Source: Acidimicrobiia bacterium (GTDB lineage Bacteria > Actinomycetota > Acidimicrobiia > Acidimicrobiales > Ilumatobacteraceae). Taken from it: a stretch of 7,260 nt of DNA. Shown piece by piece: positions 1 through 5,829 of this stretch. A program made the translations under genes and the position numbers. Numbering within the stretch: the stretch's first letter is position 1; every line of letters starts with the position of its first letter. The notes below the pieces were generated by a model. It was not told where the DNA came from. It did not search any database and saw only the letters and a list, made by a program, of their open reading frames with translations. The stretch covers positions 1 through 7,260 of the forward strand of contig JAUHYJ010000181.1 in assembly GCA_030425785.1 (NCBI GenBank), read 5' to 3'.

Positions 1-13
1 GCGCGATCAGCTT

Positions 14-35
14 TCGTTACGCTACGTTACGTAAA
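14..35 (+). promoter_or_regulatory. Putative leaderless promoter with overlapping TetR-type operator
   Basis: Seen: TACGTT at 23-28 fits the actinobacterial -10 pattern TAnnnT. Counting its last base as -7 puts +1 at 35, exactly the A of the downstream ATG. No Shine-Dalgarno-like purine run lies in the 34 bases before that ATG, which agrees with a leaderless mRNA. Symmetric elements overlap the -10: TACGT-T-ACGTA (23-33), TTACGTAA (27-34), and CGTTACG repeated at 15-21 and 25-31, a period of 10 bases or about one helical turn. Inference: this is the operator of the TetR regulator encoded as the second gene of the unit, giving autorepression. The -35 region would lie at or beyond the window edge and cannot be judged. 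Confidence 0.5.
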
Positions 36-367
36 TGACCGATCGACGATACGGCGCCGTGGTGGCGCTGCGACTCCTGCCCGCCTGGCTGGCGCTCGAT
101 CGCGACGAGCGCAACCGACGGGCCGCACCGATGCTCGACATCGCGGCTCGATACGACGACGTCGACGTCGAGTGGTTCGACGCCGACGCGCTCGGCACCG
201 GCCACACCGACTGGGTACTGTGCCGGTTCGATTCGCTCGATCGGTATCACTCGCTGTGGGAGGAGGTGCGCGACCTCGAGTTCTTCTCGCACCCGTTCGC
301 CGAGATCACGCAGGTGATGCTCGGACTCCGCAACGGCTATCGGCGATTCGAAGCCGGCGCGCTGTGA
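35..367 (+). CDS. Darcynin-like small protein (function unknown)
   Basis: A complete 110-residue protein that I recognise as resembling the darcynin family, a small domain of unknown function. Supporting stretches are LPAWLALDRDERN (residues 15-27), a central WFDAD...DWVLCRFDSL segment (about 47-68), FFSHPFAEI (83-91) and GYRRFE near the C-terminus. The length suits the family. The alternating alpha/beta pattern suggests a compact ferredoxin-like or dimeric alpha-beta-barrel fold; this is inference. There is no signal peptide or membrane segment, so it should be cytosolic. The ATG at 35 has no ribosome binding site and is probably translated leaderless. Its stop overlaps the start of the TetR gene (GTGA, 364-367), so the two are co-transcribed and probably translationally coupled. 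No biochemical role is known to me. An alternative is a stress- or ligand-responsive monooxygenase-like (ABM-type) fold protein. Confidence 0.75.
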   Translation: MTDRRYGAVVALRLLPAWLALDRDERNRRAAPMLDIAARYDDVDVEWFDADALGTGHTDWVLCRFDSLDRYHSLWEEVRDLEFFSHPFAEITQVMLGLRNGYRRFEAGAL

Positions 368-924
368 CGGGCCGGCCGCGTCGCGCCGAGACCGACCGCG
401 CGATCACGGACGCGGCGCGAGCGCTCCTCGCCGAGGTCGGCTACACCGAGCTGACGATGGAGGACGTCGCACGCCGGGCCGGGGTCGGCAAGCCGACGCT
501 CTACCGCCGGCACGACTCGAAGGCCGGGCTCGTCGCCGGCGTGCTCCGGGATTCGTTGGCGGGTGCGAACCCGACCGTGCCGGACACCGGCGACGTCGCC
601 GCCGATCTCCGAACGCTGCTCGTGAATCTGTGCGCGGCCATCACCGGGACCGACTTCGGGGTCGCCGTGGCGGAGCTCGTGGCACCTGCGCAACGGGACC
701 CAGCCGTCGCCGAAGCGTTCGGTGCCGTCGTCGATCGACGTCGGGAGGTCATCCGCGCCGTCGTGCAACGTGCGGACGATCACGACCGGTTACGGAGCTC
801 CGACGTCGAGACCGCGATCGATCTCGCACTCGGGGGCGTCTACTACCGGCACCTCGTCGAACGCCGTGCACTCGACGACGCATTCGTGGACCACGTCGTC
901 GCGACGCTGGTCGAGCCGAGCTGA
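364..924 (+). CDS. TetR/AcrR-family transcriptional regulator
   Basis: 186 residues if started at the GTG at 364, which overlaps the preceding stop as GTGA. The frame stays open upstream to 172, but that extension is Arg-rich, lies wholly inside the darcynin gene and does not resemble a TetR N-terminus. With the chosen start, the first TetR helix begins at about residue 8 as usual. The helix-turn-helix is clear: LLAEVGYTELTMEDVARRAG (21-40) then VGKPTLYRRH (41-50), the classic recognition helix region. The C-terminal half, including a DVETAIDLALGGVYYRHL segment (about 147-164) and a final DDAFVDHVVATLV helix, fits the TetR_C_11-type ligand and dimerisation domain. The effector is unknown. It probably represses its own unit through the palindromes at 23-34; regulation of the convergent catabolic operon is possible but not shown by the sequence. 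Confidence 0.93.
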   Translation: MTGRPRRAETDRAITDAARALLAEVGYTELTMEDVARRAGVGKPTLYRRHDSKAGLVAGVLRDSLAGANPTVPDTGDVAADLRTLLVNLCAAITGTDFGVAVAELVAPAQRDPAVAEAFGAVVDRRREVIRAVVQRADDHDRLRSSDVETAIDLALGGVYYRHLVERRALDDAFVDHVVATLVEPS

Positions 925-960
925 GCACGGGTCCTCGACGCCGCCCGGGCGCTCAGCTCG
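917..960. terminator. Symmetric hairpin between convergent genes, putative bidirectional terminator
   Basis: Seen: CGAGCTGAGC at 917-926 is perfectly complementary to GCTCAGCTCG at 951-960, a 10-bp stem around a 24-base loop that itself contains the palindrome GCCCGGGC (943-950). The stop codon of the TetR gene (922-924) lies in one arm and that of the RidA gene (953-955) in the other; both genes end in Ser-stop with the same following bases. No T-run follows on either side, so this would be an actinobacterial non-canonical (U-tract-less) terminator. Termination is inferred from structure and position only. Confidence 0.5.
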
Positions 961-1339
961 CGGCCGCCACGATGGCGATCTCCATCTTCCATCGGGATTG
1001 AGCGAGAGCCGGCACGGTGACGAGCGTCGACGCCGCGAGGTGGCCGTCGAGAAACCGGTCGCGGGCGGCCATCACCGGGCCGAGTTGCTCACCGATGACG
1101 GCGTACGTGGTGACGCTGACGATGTCGGCGGGCCGCATGCCCGCCTGATCGAGCATGGCGCCGATGTTCGCCCAGACCACCTCGGCCTGCTCGCCGATGT
1201 CGTCGGGTGTCGTGCCATCAGGGGCGACCGGGACGACGCCCGACGTGTGGAGCCAGCGGGACGCACCCTCGGTCAGGACGGCGTGGGCATAGTTCGCAGC
1301 GGGTGGCGCGATCGATGTCGGGTTGACGCGACGATTCAC
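953..1339 (-). CDS. RidA-family (YjgF/YER057c/UK114) protein lacking the catalytic Arg
   Basis: 128 residues with a GTG start. The Rid fold is recognisable: a TEGASRWLHTSGVVPVAPDG segment (23-42, usually the 'G...ylSGqip.d..G' strand), QAEVVWANIGAMLDQAGMRPADI (51-73), VSVTTYA (75-81) and a C-terminal STLVTVPALAQSRWKMEI segment. Canonical RidA deaminates reactive enamine/imine intermediates in a trimer with active sites at subunit interfaces, using Arg105 (E. coli numbering) in a P-A-R-S-T type motif. Here the matching stretch is LAAST (101-105), with Ala103 at the Arg position, so classical 2-aminoacrylate deaminase activity is not expected. It resembles the Rid subfamilies that lack this Arg, which often sit in catabolic operons. 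It is the last gene of the minus-strand operon, 28 bases after the SnoaL-like gene, and shows no clear ribosome binding site; see the bridging mini-ORF. Confidence 0.9.
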   Translation of the reverse strand: MNRRVNPTSIAPPAANYAHAVLTEGASRWLHTSGVVPVAPDGTTPDDIGEQAEVVWANIGAMLDQAGMRPADIVSVTTYAVIGEQLGPVMAARDRFLDGHLAASTLVTVPALAQSRWKMEIAIVAAAS

Positions 1340-1368
1340 GGCGCCAGTCTCGCGCCGACGGTTGACAT
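1336..1368 (-). CDS. Ten-codon bridging mini-ORF between the SnoaL-like and RidA genes
   Basis: Seen: an ATG at 1368-1366 overlaps the SnoaL-like stop as TGATG. The reading frame encodes MSTVGARLAP and ends in a TGA at 1338-1336 that overlaps the RidA start as GTGA. A good Shine-Dalgarno-like GAGGGG (1379-1374) sits 5 bases before this ATG, whereas RidA has none of its own. Inference: translating ribosomes may terminate here and re-initiate on RidA, so the peptide would matter less than the act of translation. It could also be a chance ORF in a 28-base gap. Confidence 0.35.
   Translation of the reverse strand: MSTVGARLAP
1339..1357 (-). promoter_or_regulatory. Hairpin ending on the RidA start codon
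   Basis: On the minus-strand RNA, CGGCGC (1357-1352) can pair with GCGCCG (1344-1339) across a 7-base loop. The last base of the 3' arm is the G of the RidA GTG. The stem lies within the bridging mini-ORF, so ribosomes reading that ORF would melt it. A role in start-site occlusion is inference; 6-bp GC stems are common in DNA of this composition. Confidence 0.3.
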
Positions 1369-1784
1369 CACAGCCCCTCGGCGAGGAGGCCGAACTGGCG
1401 GTAGACCTCTGCGGCGTCCCAGAAGCTGCGCACCTCGGTCACGACGCCGTCGCGCACGCGGAAGACGTCGACGCCCTCCATCATGATCCGCTCGCCGGTC
1501 GGCTCGGGCGCGATGTCGCCGTACGGGCCCGTGTGCGTCCCGAAGGTCCGCCACCACATCACGACGCGGTCGTCGCTACCGAAGAGTTCGAGGATCTCGG
1601 TCGACACGTCGTCGAACGCGCCGAAGTACCGGTCGACGTCCTCGCGCATCACGTCGACGGTCGAGCCCTCGAAGCCGGTCATGACGGTGACGGCGTCGGG
1701 CGCGACATACCGGTCGAGGGCGGTGCGATCGCCGGCGCCCCAGAGCTCGTGGTGGAACGTACTGATCAACTCGGTGGGGGTCAT
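1368..1784 (-). CDS. SnoaL-like / NTF2-fold protein (polyketide cyclase-like)
   Basis: 138 residues. The ATG at 1784 overlaps the Rieske stop as ATGA and is preceded by AAAGGA (1796-1791) with 6-base spacing, which supports this start over a much longer upstream-open frame. The pattern is typical of SnoaL-like proteins: an N-terminal helix with FHHELWGAGDRTALDRYVAP (10-29), a DRVVMWWRTFGTHTGPYGDI strand region (72-91), PTGERIMMEGVDVFRVRDG (95-113) and a closing SFWDAAEVYRQFGLL segment (120-134). The family forms a cone-shaped alpha+beta barrel and includes cyclases, isomerases, dehydratases and hydrolases, usually acting by acid-base residues in the pocket. The exact reaction cannot be assigned. 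Its place between a Rieske oxygenase and a RidA homologue suggests it processes an oxidised intermediate. Cytosolic; no signal or membrane segment. Confidence 0.88.
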   Translation of the reverse strand: MTPTELISTFHHELWGAGDRTALDRYVAPDAVTVMTGFEGSTVDVMREDVDRYFGAFDDVSTEILELFGSDDRVVMWWRTFGTHTGPYGDIAPEPTGERIMMEGVDVFRVRDGVVTEVRSFWDAAEVYRQFGLLAEGL

Positions 1785-2875
1785 GTCGGGTCCTTTCCGG
1801 TCGTCGGTTCGGCAACGTCGACGAGTTCGCGCAGCACCCGTCGCATCTCGAGCGTGATCCGGTCCGCGCGCGAATGGAACTCGACCGTCGGGTCGAGCGG
1901 CACCGCCTTGCGCCGCAGCCGCTCGAGGATCGCGCGGTCCTCCGCGGCGACCGCCATCTGGAACGAGACGGCGTCCTCGACGTCGTCGGGGGTGTCGGCG
2001 ATGTCGTTGCGGTAGTCCGTGACGAAGACGCGTGTGCGGCCGCGGTCGACGGGTTGGTGGCAGAAGCTGATCGTGAGCACCGCCTCCTCGTCGGGGTACG
2101 ACAGCCGGAGGTAGACGTGGTGCGGGGCCGTGAAGATCCAGTAGGACTCGCGTTCGACGGTCCGGTGCCGCTCCTCGGGGTCGGACTCGGCGTGTGAATC
2201 GGCCAGCGCCTTGGTCCGGTGCCGATAGCGGACAGAGAAGCCGAAGCCGTCGCGTTCGACGTCGTAGTCGCCCACGAGGACGTCGGCCGGGTCGGCGAAG
2301 GTCGCCAGATGCAAGAACGCGAGGTGGCCGAGATCGAGGAAGTTGTCGGCCATCTGGGCCGCGCTCGCCCGCCATTCGACGACCGGGAGCGGGCAGTGCA
2401 CGAACAACGGGTCGTCGTGCTCGGGAACGACGGGTAGGTCGACGAGCGGTTCGTCCGGAGCGATCCAGATCAGCCCCAGATGCTCCGTGACACCCCATGC
2501 GGCGCCACAGTTCGCCCGCGATGGGATGGCGCCGTCGCGGCCGAGCGCCGGGATCTCGACGCAGCGGCCGGCGCCGTCGAAGCGGTACCCGTGGTACGCG
2601 CACTGCAGCGAGCCGTCCACGACCGCACCGAGGCTGAGCGGCGCCAGCCGGTGCGGGCACGTGTCGCGCAATGCGGCGAGTCGGCCGTCGAGCCGGGCGA
2701 CGCACCAGTCCTCGCCGAGCAGGCGCACGGGCAACGGCCCGTCGCCCGCCAGCTCGTCGACGCGCGCCACCGGGTGCCAACCGCGGCGGAGCGCCGGGTG
2801 TTCGTTGTCGAGCCAACCCGCCGGCGTGACGTCGGTGGACGTGATCGGTGCACTCGTCTCGGTGATGTCGGTCAT
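1781..2875 (-). CDS. Rieske non-heme iron oxygenase, alpha (terminal oxygenase) subunit
   Basis: 364 residues, full length for the single-subunit (homotrimeric, VanA/phthalate-dioxygenase-like) class. The N-terminal Rieske domain (about 30-135) has the [2Fe-2S] ligands C73-P-H75 and C92-A-Y-H95, separated by 16 residues. The catalytic domain carries NFLDLGHLAFLH (178-189), where Asp181, His184 and His189 match the bridging Asp and two iron-binding His of naphthalene dioxygenase (Asp205, His208, His213) with identical spacing. Asp313 in EDRAILERL is the likely third iron ligand. Family reactions are ring cis-dihydroxylation, mono-hydroxylation and O- or N-demethylation with O2 and two electrons. 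The ATG at 2875 overlaps the amidohydrolase stop (ATGA) and has AGGAG (2887-2883) 7 bases upstream. No reductase or ferredoxin gene and no small beta subunit lie nearby, so electrons must come from partners elsewhere. Substrate unknown. Confidence 0.95.
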   Translation of the reverse strand: MTDITETSAPITSTDVTPAGWLDNEHPALRRGWHPVARVDELAGDGPLPVRLLGEDWCVARLDGRLAALRDTCPHRLAPLSLGAVVDGSLQCAYHGYRFDGAGRCVEIPALGRDGAIPSRANCGAAWGVTEHLGLIWIAPDEPLVDLPVVPEHDDPLFVHCPLPVVEWRASAAQMADNFLDLGHLAFLHLATFADPADVLVGDYDVERDGFGFSVRYRHRTKALADSHAESDPEERHRTVERESYWIFTAPHHVYLRLSYPDEEAVLTISFCHQPVDRGRTRVFVTDYRNDIADTPDDVEDAVSFQMAVAAEDRAILERLRRKAVPLDPTVEFHSRADRITLEMRRVLRELVDVAEPTTGKDPT

Positions 2876-4374
2876 GTCGGTGCTCCTGTGGTCAGTGCGA
2901 ACGCAGGGGTGATCGCGGCCCGCCGCTCGACGGCGACCGGCACCGTGGCGGCGTAGTCGTGCATCGCCTCGAGGACGGGTCGGTACCGCTCGAACACGGC
3001 CGCTCGTTCGGGTGCTGCGGCGTGGATGCGGTGCTGCAGCTCGCGCGAGCGGCGGCCGGCCGCAGCTGCGTCGACGCGGGTGGATCGACCGGCGTCGTGG
3101 ACGACCTCACCCGCGACGAGCACGGTGCGAACCGACTCGCCGTGCTCGGCGAAGACGAGGCTCCGCACGAGGGCATCGCCGTCCTCAGCGACATGGCGCT
3201 CACCGCCGAGCACGACGAGGTCCGCCCGAGCACCGACCTCGACCGACCCGGCGTCGAGCCCGAGGGCACGCGCGCCGCCGAGGCACGATCGCCAGACGTG
3301 GTTCGTCGTGGGCCAGTCGCGATGGTCGCCGTACAGCGTGTGGATCAGTGCCGCCAGCTTCATCGCGCCGAACATGTTCTGGTCGTCGTTCGACGCCGCG
3401 CCGTCGGCGCCCAGGCCGAGGTGGACGCCGCTGTCGGCCAGCTCGCCGAACGGCATCAAGCCCGAACCGCAGCGCAGGTTCGACACCGGGTTGTGCACCA
3501 GGGTCACGCCGGCGGATCGCACGGCGGCGTACTCGTCGGCGTCCATCCAGACGGCGTGGGCGAGGCTCAGGTGGCCGTCGAGCAGACCGAGGTCGTCGAG
3601 GGTGTCGACCATCGAACGGCCGTACCGCAGCCGGGTCGCGACGACTTGGTCGCGCGTCTCGAGGGCGTGCGTGTGCACGGGGACGCCCGTCGACCTCGCG
3701 AGCGCGGCGAGGCCCTCGAGCAGCTCGGCACTGCATCGCTGCGGAGCTGACGGTCCGATCATCGGCACGAGGCGGTCGTCACGACCACGCCATCGCTCGA
3801 CGAAGCGGGCCATCGCATCGACGAGCTGGTCGGGGTCGGCCGGCGGGCCGAGCGGCTCGGGGGCCGGTGCGCCGTGACCGAGCGCCATCGACTCGAAGAT
3901 GTCGCGGTCCTGGATCATCGGCGCCAACCCGGCACGGATGCCGACGTCGGCGTAGGCCTGCATGATCGCGTCGGCGTACTCGTCGAAGCCGTCGAGGCCG
4001 ACCCAGGCGTGGTCGAGCACCGTCGTGCACCCGGTCGCGAGCATCTCGAGCGCACCGGCCGTCGCGAGCGTGTACGCGTCGTCCGGAGAGAATTCGATCC
4101 CGCCGTACACGACCCAGACGAGCCAGAGGTCGAGCGGCAGGTTCGGGGCGACACCGCGGTCGAGGTGCTGGCCGGAGTGGGTGTGCGCGTTCACGAGACC
4201 CGGCATGAGGAACCCGCCGTCGGCGTCGATGAGCCGATCGACGGGGCTGCCGGCGAGCGAGCCCGCTGGTTCGACGGCGGCGATGATGTCACCCTCGATG
4301 CGGACGTCGACGTCGCGGAGTTCCGGTCCCGGTTCGACCACCGTGGCCCCGGCGATGATCACCGCGCCCGGCAT
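2872..4374 (-). CDS. Amidohydrolase-superfamily deaminase/hydrolase (ATZ/TRZ, MTA/SAH deaminase-like)
   Basis: 500 residues, slightly long for the family because of an Ala/Arg-rich C-terminal helical tail (about 435-500). Residues 1-60 form the small beta-sandwich part and end in FLMPGLVNAHTHSG. Metal ligands by motif are His64 and His66 (HTH), His236 (HTHALET, 234-240) and Asp324 (LGADGAASNDDQNMF, 321-335). Glu239 and His273 (LAHAVWM) occupy the catalytic positions seen in MTA/SAH deaminase TM0936. VHNPVSNL (293-300) is another family signature. A mononuclear-metal enzyme hydrolysing a C-N or C-Cl bond, typically on an aminated ring such as a purine, pyrimidine or triazine, is therefore expected; the actual substrate is not readable. 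The ATG at 4374 overlaps the preceding enolase-family stop by one base (TGATG). No strong ribosome binding site is visible, so translation probably depends on coupling. Confidence 0.93.
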   Translation of the reverse strand: MPGAVIIAGATVVEPGPELRDVDVRIEGDIIAAVEPAGSLAGSPVDRLIDADGGFLMPGLVNAHTHSGQHLDRGVAPNLPLDLWLVWVVYGGIEFSPDDAYTLATAGALEMLATGCTTVLDHAWVGLDGFDEYADAIMQAYADVGIRAGLAPMIQDRDIFESMALGHGAPAPEPLGPPADPDQLVDAMARFVERWRGRDDRLVPMIGPSAPQRCSAELLEGLAALARSTGVPVHTHALETRDQVVATRLRYGRSMVDTLDDLGLLDGHLSLAHAVWMDADEYAAVRSAGVTLVHNPVSNLRCGSGLMPFGELADSGVHLGLGADGAASNDDQNMFGAMKLAALIHTLYGDHRDWPTTNHVWRSCLGGARALGLDAGSVEVGARADLVVLGGERHVAEDGDALVRSLVFAEHGESVRTVLVAGEVVHDAGRSTRVDAAAAGRRSRELQHRIHAAAPERAAVFERYRPVLEAMHDYAATVPVAVERRAAITPAFALTTGAPT

Positions 4375-5555
4375 CAGGACCCGGAGCCGGCGGCCGAGCG
4401 CCCGGACTCGTGTTCGGGGAACACCTCGGCGTAGGTGTCCCCCTCGACGTAGGGATGGGCGGCGAGGAGGGCCTCGTCGATGTCGACGCCGAGACCCGGT
4501 CCCGTCGGCGCGGTGATCACACCGCCGTCCAGGTCGACGAGCGCCAGCCCCGGGTTGTGACCCACGTCGGTGATCATCGGCTGGTGGGCGTCGATGTCGT
4601 ACTCGCAGAGCGCAACGCGGGCGGCGGTCGCCCAGTGGAGGTTGGCGGCCAGGCCGACGACCGTCGGCCCACCCACGTGCGGGATCACCTCGATCGAGTG
4701 CCGGCGTGCGATGTCGGTGATCTGGAGGCAGGCGAGGATGCCGCCGGCGATCGTCGCGTCGGGCTCGAACACCCGCGCCGCATCGCGAGCGGCGAGGTCG
4801 GCGAACTGTCGTGGGGAGAACACCCGCTCACCCGCCGCGACTCGGATGGGCGACGACCGCTGGAGCCGCTGCAGCCCCTCGACCTGGTACTGAGGGTGCG
4901 GCTCCTCGAAGAAGTGGATGCCGTACGGCTCGATCCGCCGGGCGAGTTCGATCGCGGCGTCGACGTCGTGGAACCAGTACGAGTCGACGCCCATGAGCGC
5001 GTCGGGGCCGATGTGGTCGCGCACGACGCGGACGGTCTCGACGTCGTCGTCGATCGTGCGCCCGAGCCGCACCTTGACGCCGGCGAAGCCGAGCGCCATG
5101 CACTGGTCGAAGTACTGCGCGTGCCACTCGGGGGTCTCGTCGAACATCGTGGTGCCGGTGCCGTACAACGGGATCGGGAACGCGGCGCCGCCGAGCAGAC
5201 GGTGGATCGGGGCGTCGAGCTCCTTGCCGAGCACGTCCCAGAGCGCGACCTCGATCGCGCCGATCGTCTGGCTGGTCAGACCCTCCCAGCCGAGGTAGCC
5301 GTCGAGCGCGACGGACAGGTCGGCGACGCGGTCGCGGATGGCGAGGGGGTCGCGGCCGACCAGGTGACGCGCACACACGTCGTCGACGACCGCCCGGAAC
5401 ACCGTCGGATACGAGTGTCCCCAGTTGGTGGACGCCTCGCCCCACCCGACGATGCCGGTGTCGGTCTCGATGCGGACGAGCGCGAAGCTCCGCTGCATCG
5501 GTGGGTCGGATTTTCGGTACCCGGCGAGTACCGCTCGCACGCTGTCGATCTGCAC
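4374..5555 (-). CDS. Enolase-superfamily protein, mandelate racemase/muconate lactonizing subgroup (probable dehydratase or cycloisomerase)
   Basis: 393 residues. The N-terminal capping domain (about 1-125) includes GIVGWGEAS (34-42) and IGAIEVALWDVLGKELDAPI (98-117). The barrel carries Lys161-Val-Arg163, metal ligands Asp191, Glu217 and Glu243 (in MGVDSYW, FFEEPHP and AAGER), and a His-Asp dyad Asp266/His293 (EPDATIAGG, IPHVGGP). The spacings Asp191-26-Glu217-26-Glu243-23-Asp266-27-His293 equal those of Pseudomonas mandelate racemase (195/221/247/270/297). These Mg2+ enzymes abstract the proton alpha to a carboxylate. Two changes stand out: Arg163 replaces the second Lys of KxK, and Tyr193 replaces the usual Asn of DxN. 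A His-based dehydratase or cycloisomerase is thus likelier than a two-base racemase. The GTG start at 5555 has AAGGGG 7 bases upstream. First gene of the minus-strand operon. Confidence 0.93.
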   Translation of the reverse strand: MQIDSVRAVLAGYRKSDPPMQRSFALVRIETDTGIVGWGEASTNWGHSYPTVFRAVVDDVCARHLVGRDPLAIRDRVADLSVALDGYLGWEGLTSQTIGAIEVALWDVLGKELDAPIHRLLGGAAFPIPLYGTGTTMFDETPEWHAQYFDQCMALGFAGVKVRLGRTIDDDVETVRVVRDHIGPDALMGVDSYWFHDVDAAIELARRIEPYGIHFFEEPHPQYQVEGLQRLQRSSPIRVAAGERVFSPRQFADLAARDAARVFEPDATIAGGILACLQITDIARRHSIEVIPHVGGPTVVGLAANLHWATAARVALCEYDIDAHQPMITDVGHNPGLALVDLDGGVITAPTGPGLGVDIDEALLAAHPYVEGDTYAEVFPEHESGRSAAGSGS

Positions 5556-5829
5556 CTCGGAGCCCCTTCGTCGGCGACAGCTCCGGTTCTAGTCGATTCG
5601 TCGACGTGATAGGTGAGGCTGATCATCCTGTAACGCCGTGTTCACACACTGCACGCATTCCCGACCCCATTTCTTCTTAGGTTTGGCTGCATCGACGTCC
5701 GGGGGCCGTTCCGCCACCGCCGTGCGCCGTGATAACCGTCATGACAGCCACCGCGACCATTCCCGCCACCATCGGCCACACGACCCCGGTGCCGCTCGAC
5801 GCCGGGCCGGGCCGTGCGCGGAGGGCGCG
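5556..5829. promoter_or_regulatory. Divergent regulatory region between catabolic operon and permease
   Basis: 274 bases that must carry promoters for both divergent units; its middle (about 5580-5740) is visibly less GC-rich than the genes. Symmetric elements seen are GTCGA-TTCG-TCGAC (5592-5605), GTGT-TC-ACAC (5638-5647) and the palindrome GTCATGAC (5738-5745). Candidate promoter pieces are weak: on the minus strand TTACAG (5633-5628) and TATCAC (5611-5606) with a 16-base spacer; on the plus strand TAGGTT (5678-5683) and TGATAA (5730-5735), without convincing -35 boxes. AAGGGG (5568-5563) is the ribosome binding site of the enolase-family gene and GGAGGG (5820-5825) that of the permease. 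No regulator gene is adjacent to this region, so the controlling factor is unknown. Confidence 0.5.

Noticed and set aside
172..363. Upstream in-frame extension of the TetR gene to 250 residues
   Set aside because: The extra 64 residues are Arg-rich, lie in another frame of the darcynin gene and precede a normal TetR N-terminus; the GTG at 364 gives the standard spacing and a GTGA overlap.
1785..2816. Extension of the SnoaL-like frame to a 482-residue protein
   Set aside because: The added part is Arg/Pro-rich and antisense-free frame-shifted reading of the Rieske gene; the ATG at 1784 has a good ribosome binding site and an ATGA overlap.
3012..3965. Long plus-strand Arg-rich frames opposite the amidohydrolase
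   Set aside because: Low-complexity Arg/Gly/Ser composition typical of wrong-frame translation in high-GC DNA; the minus-strand amidohydrolase has all metal-site motifs in one frame.
4410..5609. 399-codon plus-strand open frame opposite the enolase-family gene
   Set aside because: It is a complementary-strand shadow common in high-GC genes: low-complexity Asp/Val/Arg/Gly-rich sequence without any recognisable domain, while the minus-strand frame has a full set of active-site motifs.
5607..5625. TGAT-N11-ATCA resembling a LysR-type T-N11-A box
   Set aside because: Four-base arms are expected often by chance, the half-sites point the opposite way to the ATC-N9-GAT consensus, and no LysR gene is in the window.
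5722..5829. GTG-initiated 36-codon N-terminal extension of the permease
   Set aside because: The extension would be a His/Arg/Asp-rich soluble segment unlike permease N-termini, and the ATG at 5830 has its own GGAGGG.
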